Positions 5,502 through 5,956 of a DNA stretch of 5,956 bases are shown here, one piece after another. How positions within the stretch are numbered: the stretch's first letter is position 1; every line of letters starts with the position of its first letter. A program made the position numbers and the translations under genes. Below the pieces are notes generated by a model. That model was not told where the DNA came from, ran no database searches, and saw only the letters and a list, made by a program, of their open reading frames with translations. The stretch comes from Bacillota bacterium (GTDB taxonomy: Bacteria > Bacillota > Bacilli > Alicyclobacillales > Alicyclobacillaceae), in assembly GCA_021820805.1 (NCBI GenBank), contig JAKADF010000233.1, positions 1 to 5,956 on the forward strand, given 5' to 3'.

Positions 5502-5956
5502 CAAGTCCAATACAATTATATCTGGAACGAGTGATGCGGCAGAGCGGACTTACGAAACGAGAAAAATCCGAGTGGATTGAGGAAATGTCATCGCATTTAA
5601 AAGACGAAATTCAAAGTCTCATGATGTCGGGTCACGACGAAGAGGAAGCCACTCAGATCGCGTTGGAGAAATTTGGACAACCGGCTGTTATACGTCGAAA
5701 AATTGCCAAAGAAACCTTTGGACTGTCCATACCGACGATCTACGGCTTGTTCTTGCTGTTCTTCATATGGTTTTTCATCGACCTTTACATAGTTCACTCG
5801 CAATTGCCAGGAGGATGGTACAAGCGATACCCCAACGTATGGGGATACTTTTCAAGCATTATTTCTGCCATTCCAAACTCTCCCTCCTTGATGTTAGCCC
5901 TGTGCGCCAGCATGTTACTTCAGTTTAAGACTCGCTGTTTGAAGGATCGAGTATCC
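5498..5956 (+). CDS. HAAS/permease-prefix-like membrane protein, partner of PadR (3' end cut off)
   Basis: The reading frame is open to the last base of the window (153 codons seen, no stop), so the protein is incomplete. Residues about 5-70 form a helical soluble domain: YLERVMRQSGLT, then EWIEEMSSHLKDEI, then a GHDEEEATQIALEKFG stretch ending in QPAVIRRKI. This is the pattern of the HAAS / permease prefix domain (an E...H-L...E core, then G-x-E-E-A...A...F-G) that is typically encoded beside a PadR gene. Two membrane segments follow at about 79-99 (IYGLFLLFFIWFFIDLYIV) and 118-143, with an outside or inside loop rich in Trp, Tyr and Pro between them. The start at 5498 overlaps the padR stop by four bases, and AGGGGAGG at 5480-5487 precedes it by 10 nt. 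The PadR protein presumably represses this gene, and the HAAS-like domain may signal to, or be regulated with, it. Further membrane segments may lie beyond the window. Confidence 0.82.
   Translation, partial: MTSPIQLYLERVMRQSGLTKREKSEWIEEMSSHLKDEIQSLMMSGHDEEEATQIALEKFGQPAVIRRKIAKETFGLSIPTIYGLFLLFFIWFFIDLYIVHSQLPGGWYKRYPNVWGYFSSIISAIPNSPSLMLALCASMLLQFKTRCLKDRVS

Overview
The window looks like chromosomal DNA of a low-to-moderate-GC Firmicute of the Bacillales type. Most starts follow strong Shine-Dalgarno sequences related to AGGAGGTGA, and TTG serves as a start codon in one gene. There are two lipoproteins with Gram-positive style lipoboxes, an SdpR-like ArsR relic and a PadR/HAAS-type gene pair. 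The genus cannot be fixed from the sequence; an Alicyclobacillus- or Paenibacillus-like host is only a guess.

Layout, left to right. (1) 65-997 (+): a complete secreted lipoprotein of unknown function. (2) 1052-2143 (+): a promoter-like AT-rich stretch, then a 27-codon relic of an SdpR-like ArsR repressor (1128-1211), then an intact alpha/beta hydrolase (1217-2143) whose ribosome binding site overlaps the relic's last codons. (3) 2144-2467: no recognisable intact gene. (4) 2468-3358 (-): a second lipoprotein with a low-complexity Asn/Thr/Ser linker and a cysteine-containing C-terminal domain, possibly DUF4850. (5) 3548-4483 (-): an ornithine cyclodeaminase / mu-crystallin family NAD(P)-dependent enzyme that starts at TTG, with a weak terminator-like hairpin after it. 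(6) 4566-5005 (-): a decayed gene, possibly of the DUF6904 family, broken by stops, a frameshift and a lost start codon. (7) 5105-5956 (+): a PadR-family repressor with its own promoter and operator-like palindrome, overlapping by ATGA a membrane protein with an N-terminal HAAS/permease-prefix-like domain that runs off the window.

The only clear functional unit is the PadR plus HAAS-type membrane protein pair at the right end. The hydrolase seems to have lost its neighbouring repressor by deletion. The other genes look like independent single units. Two decayed genes in under 6 kb suggest a flexible accessory region of the chromosome. I see no transposase, CRISPR array, tRNA or rRNA, and nothing that clearly forms a new multi-gene system. 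The best leads are the repressor deletion junction, the decayed minus-strand gene and the PadR control region.
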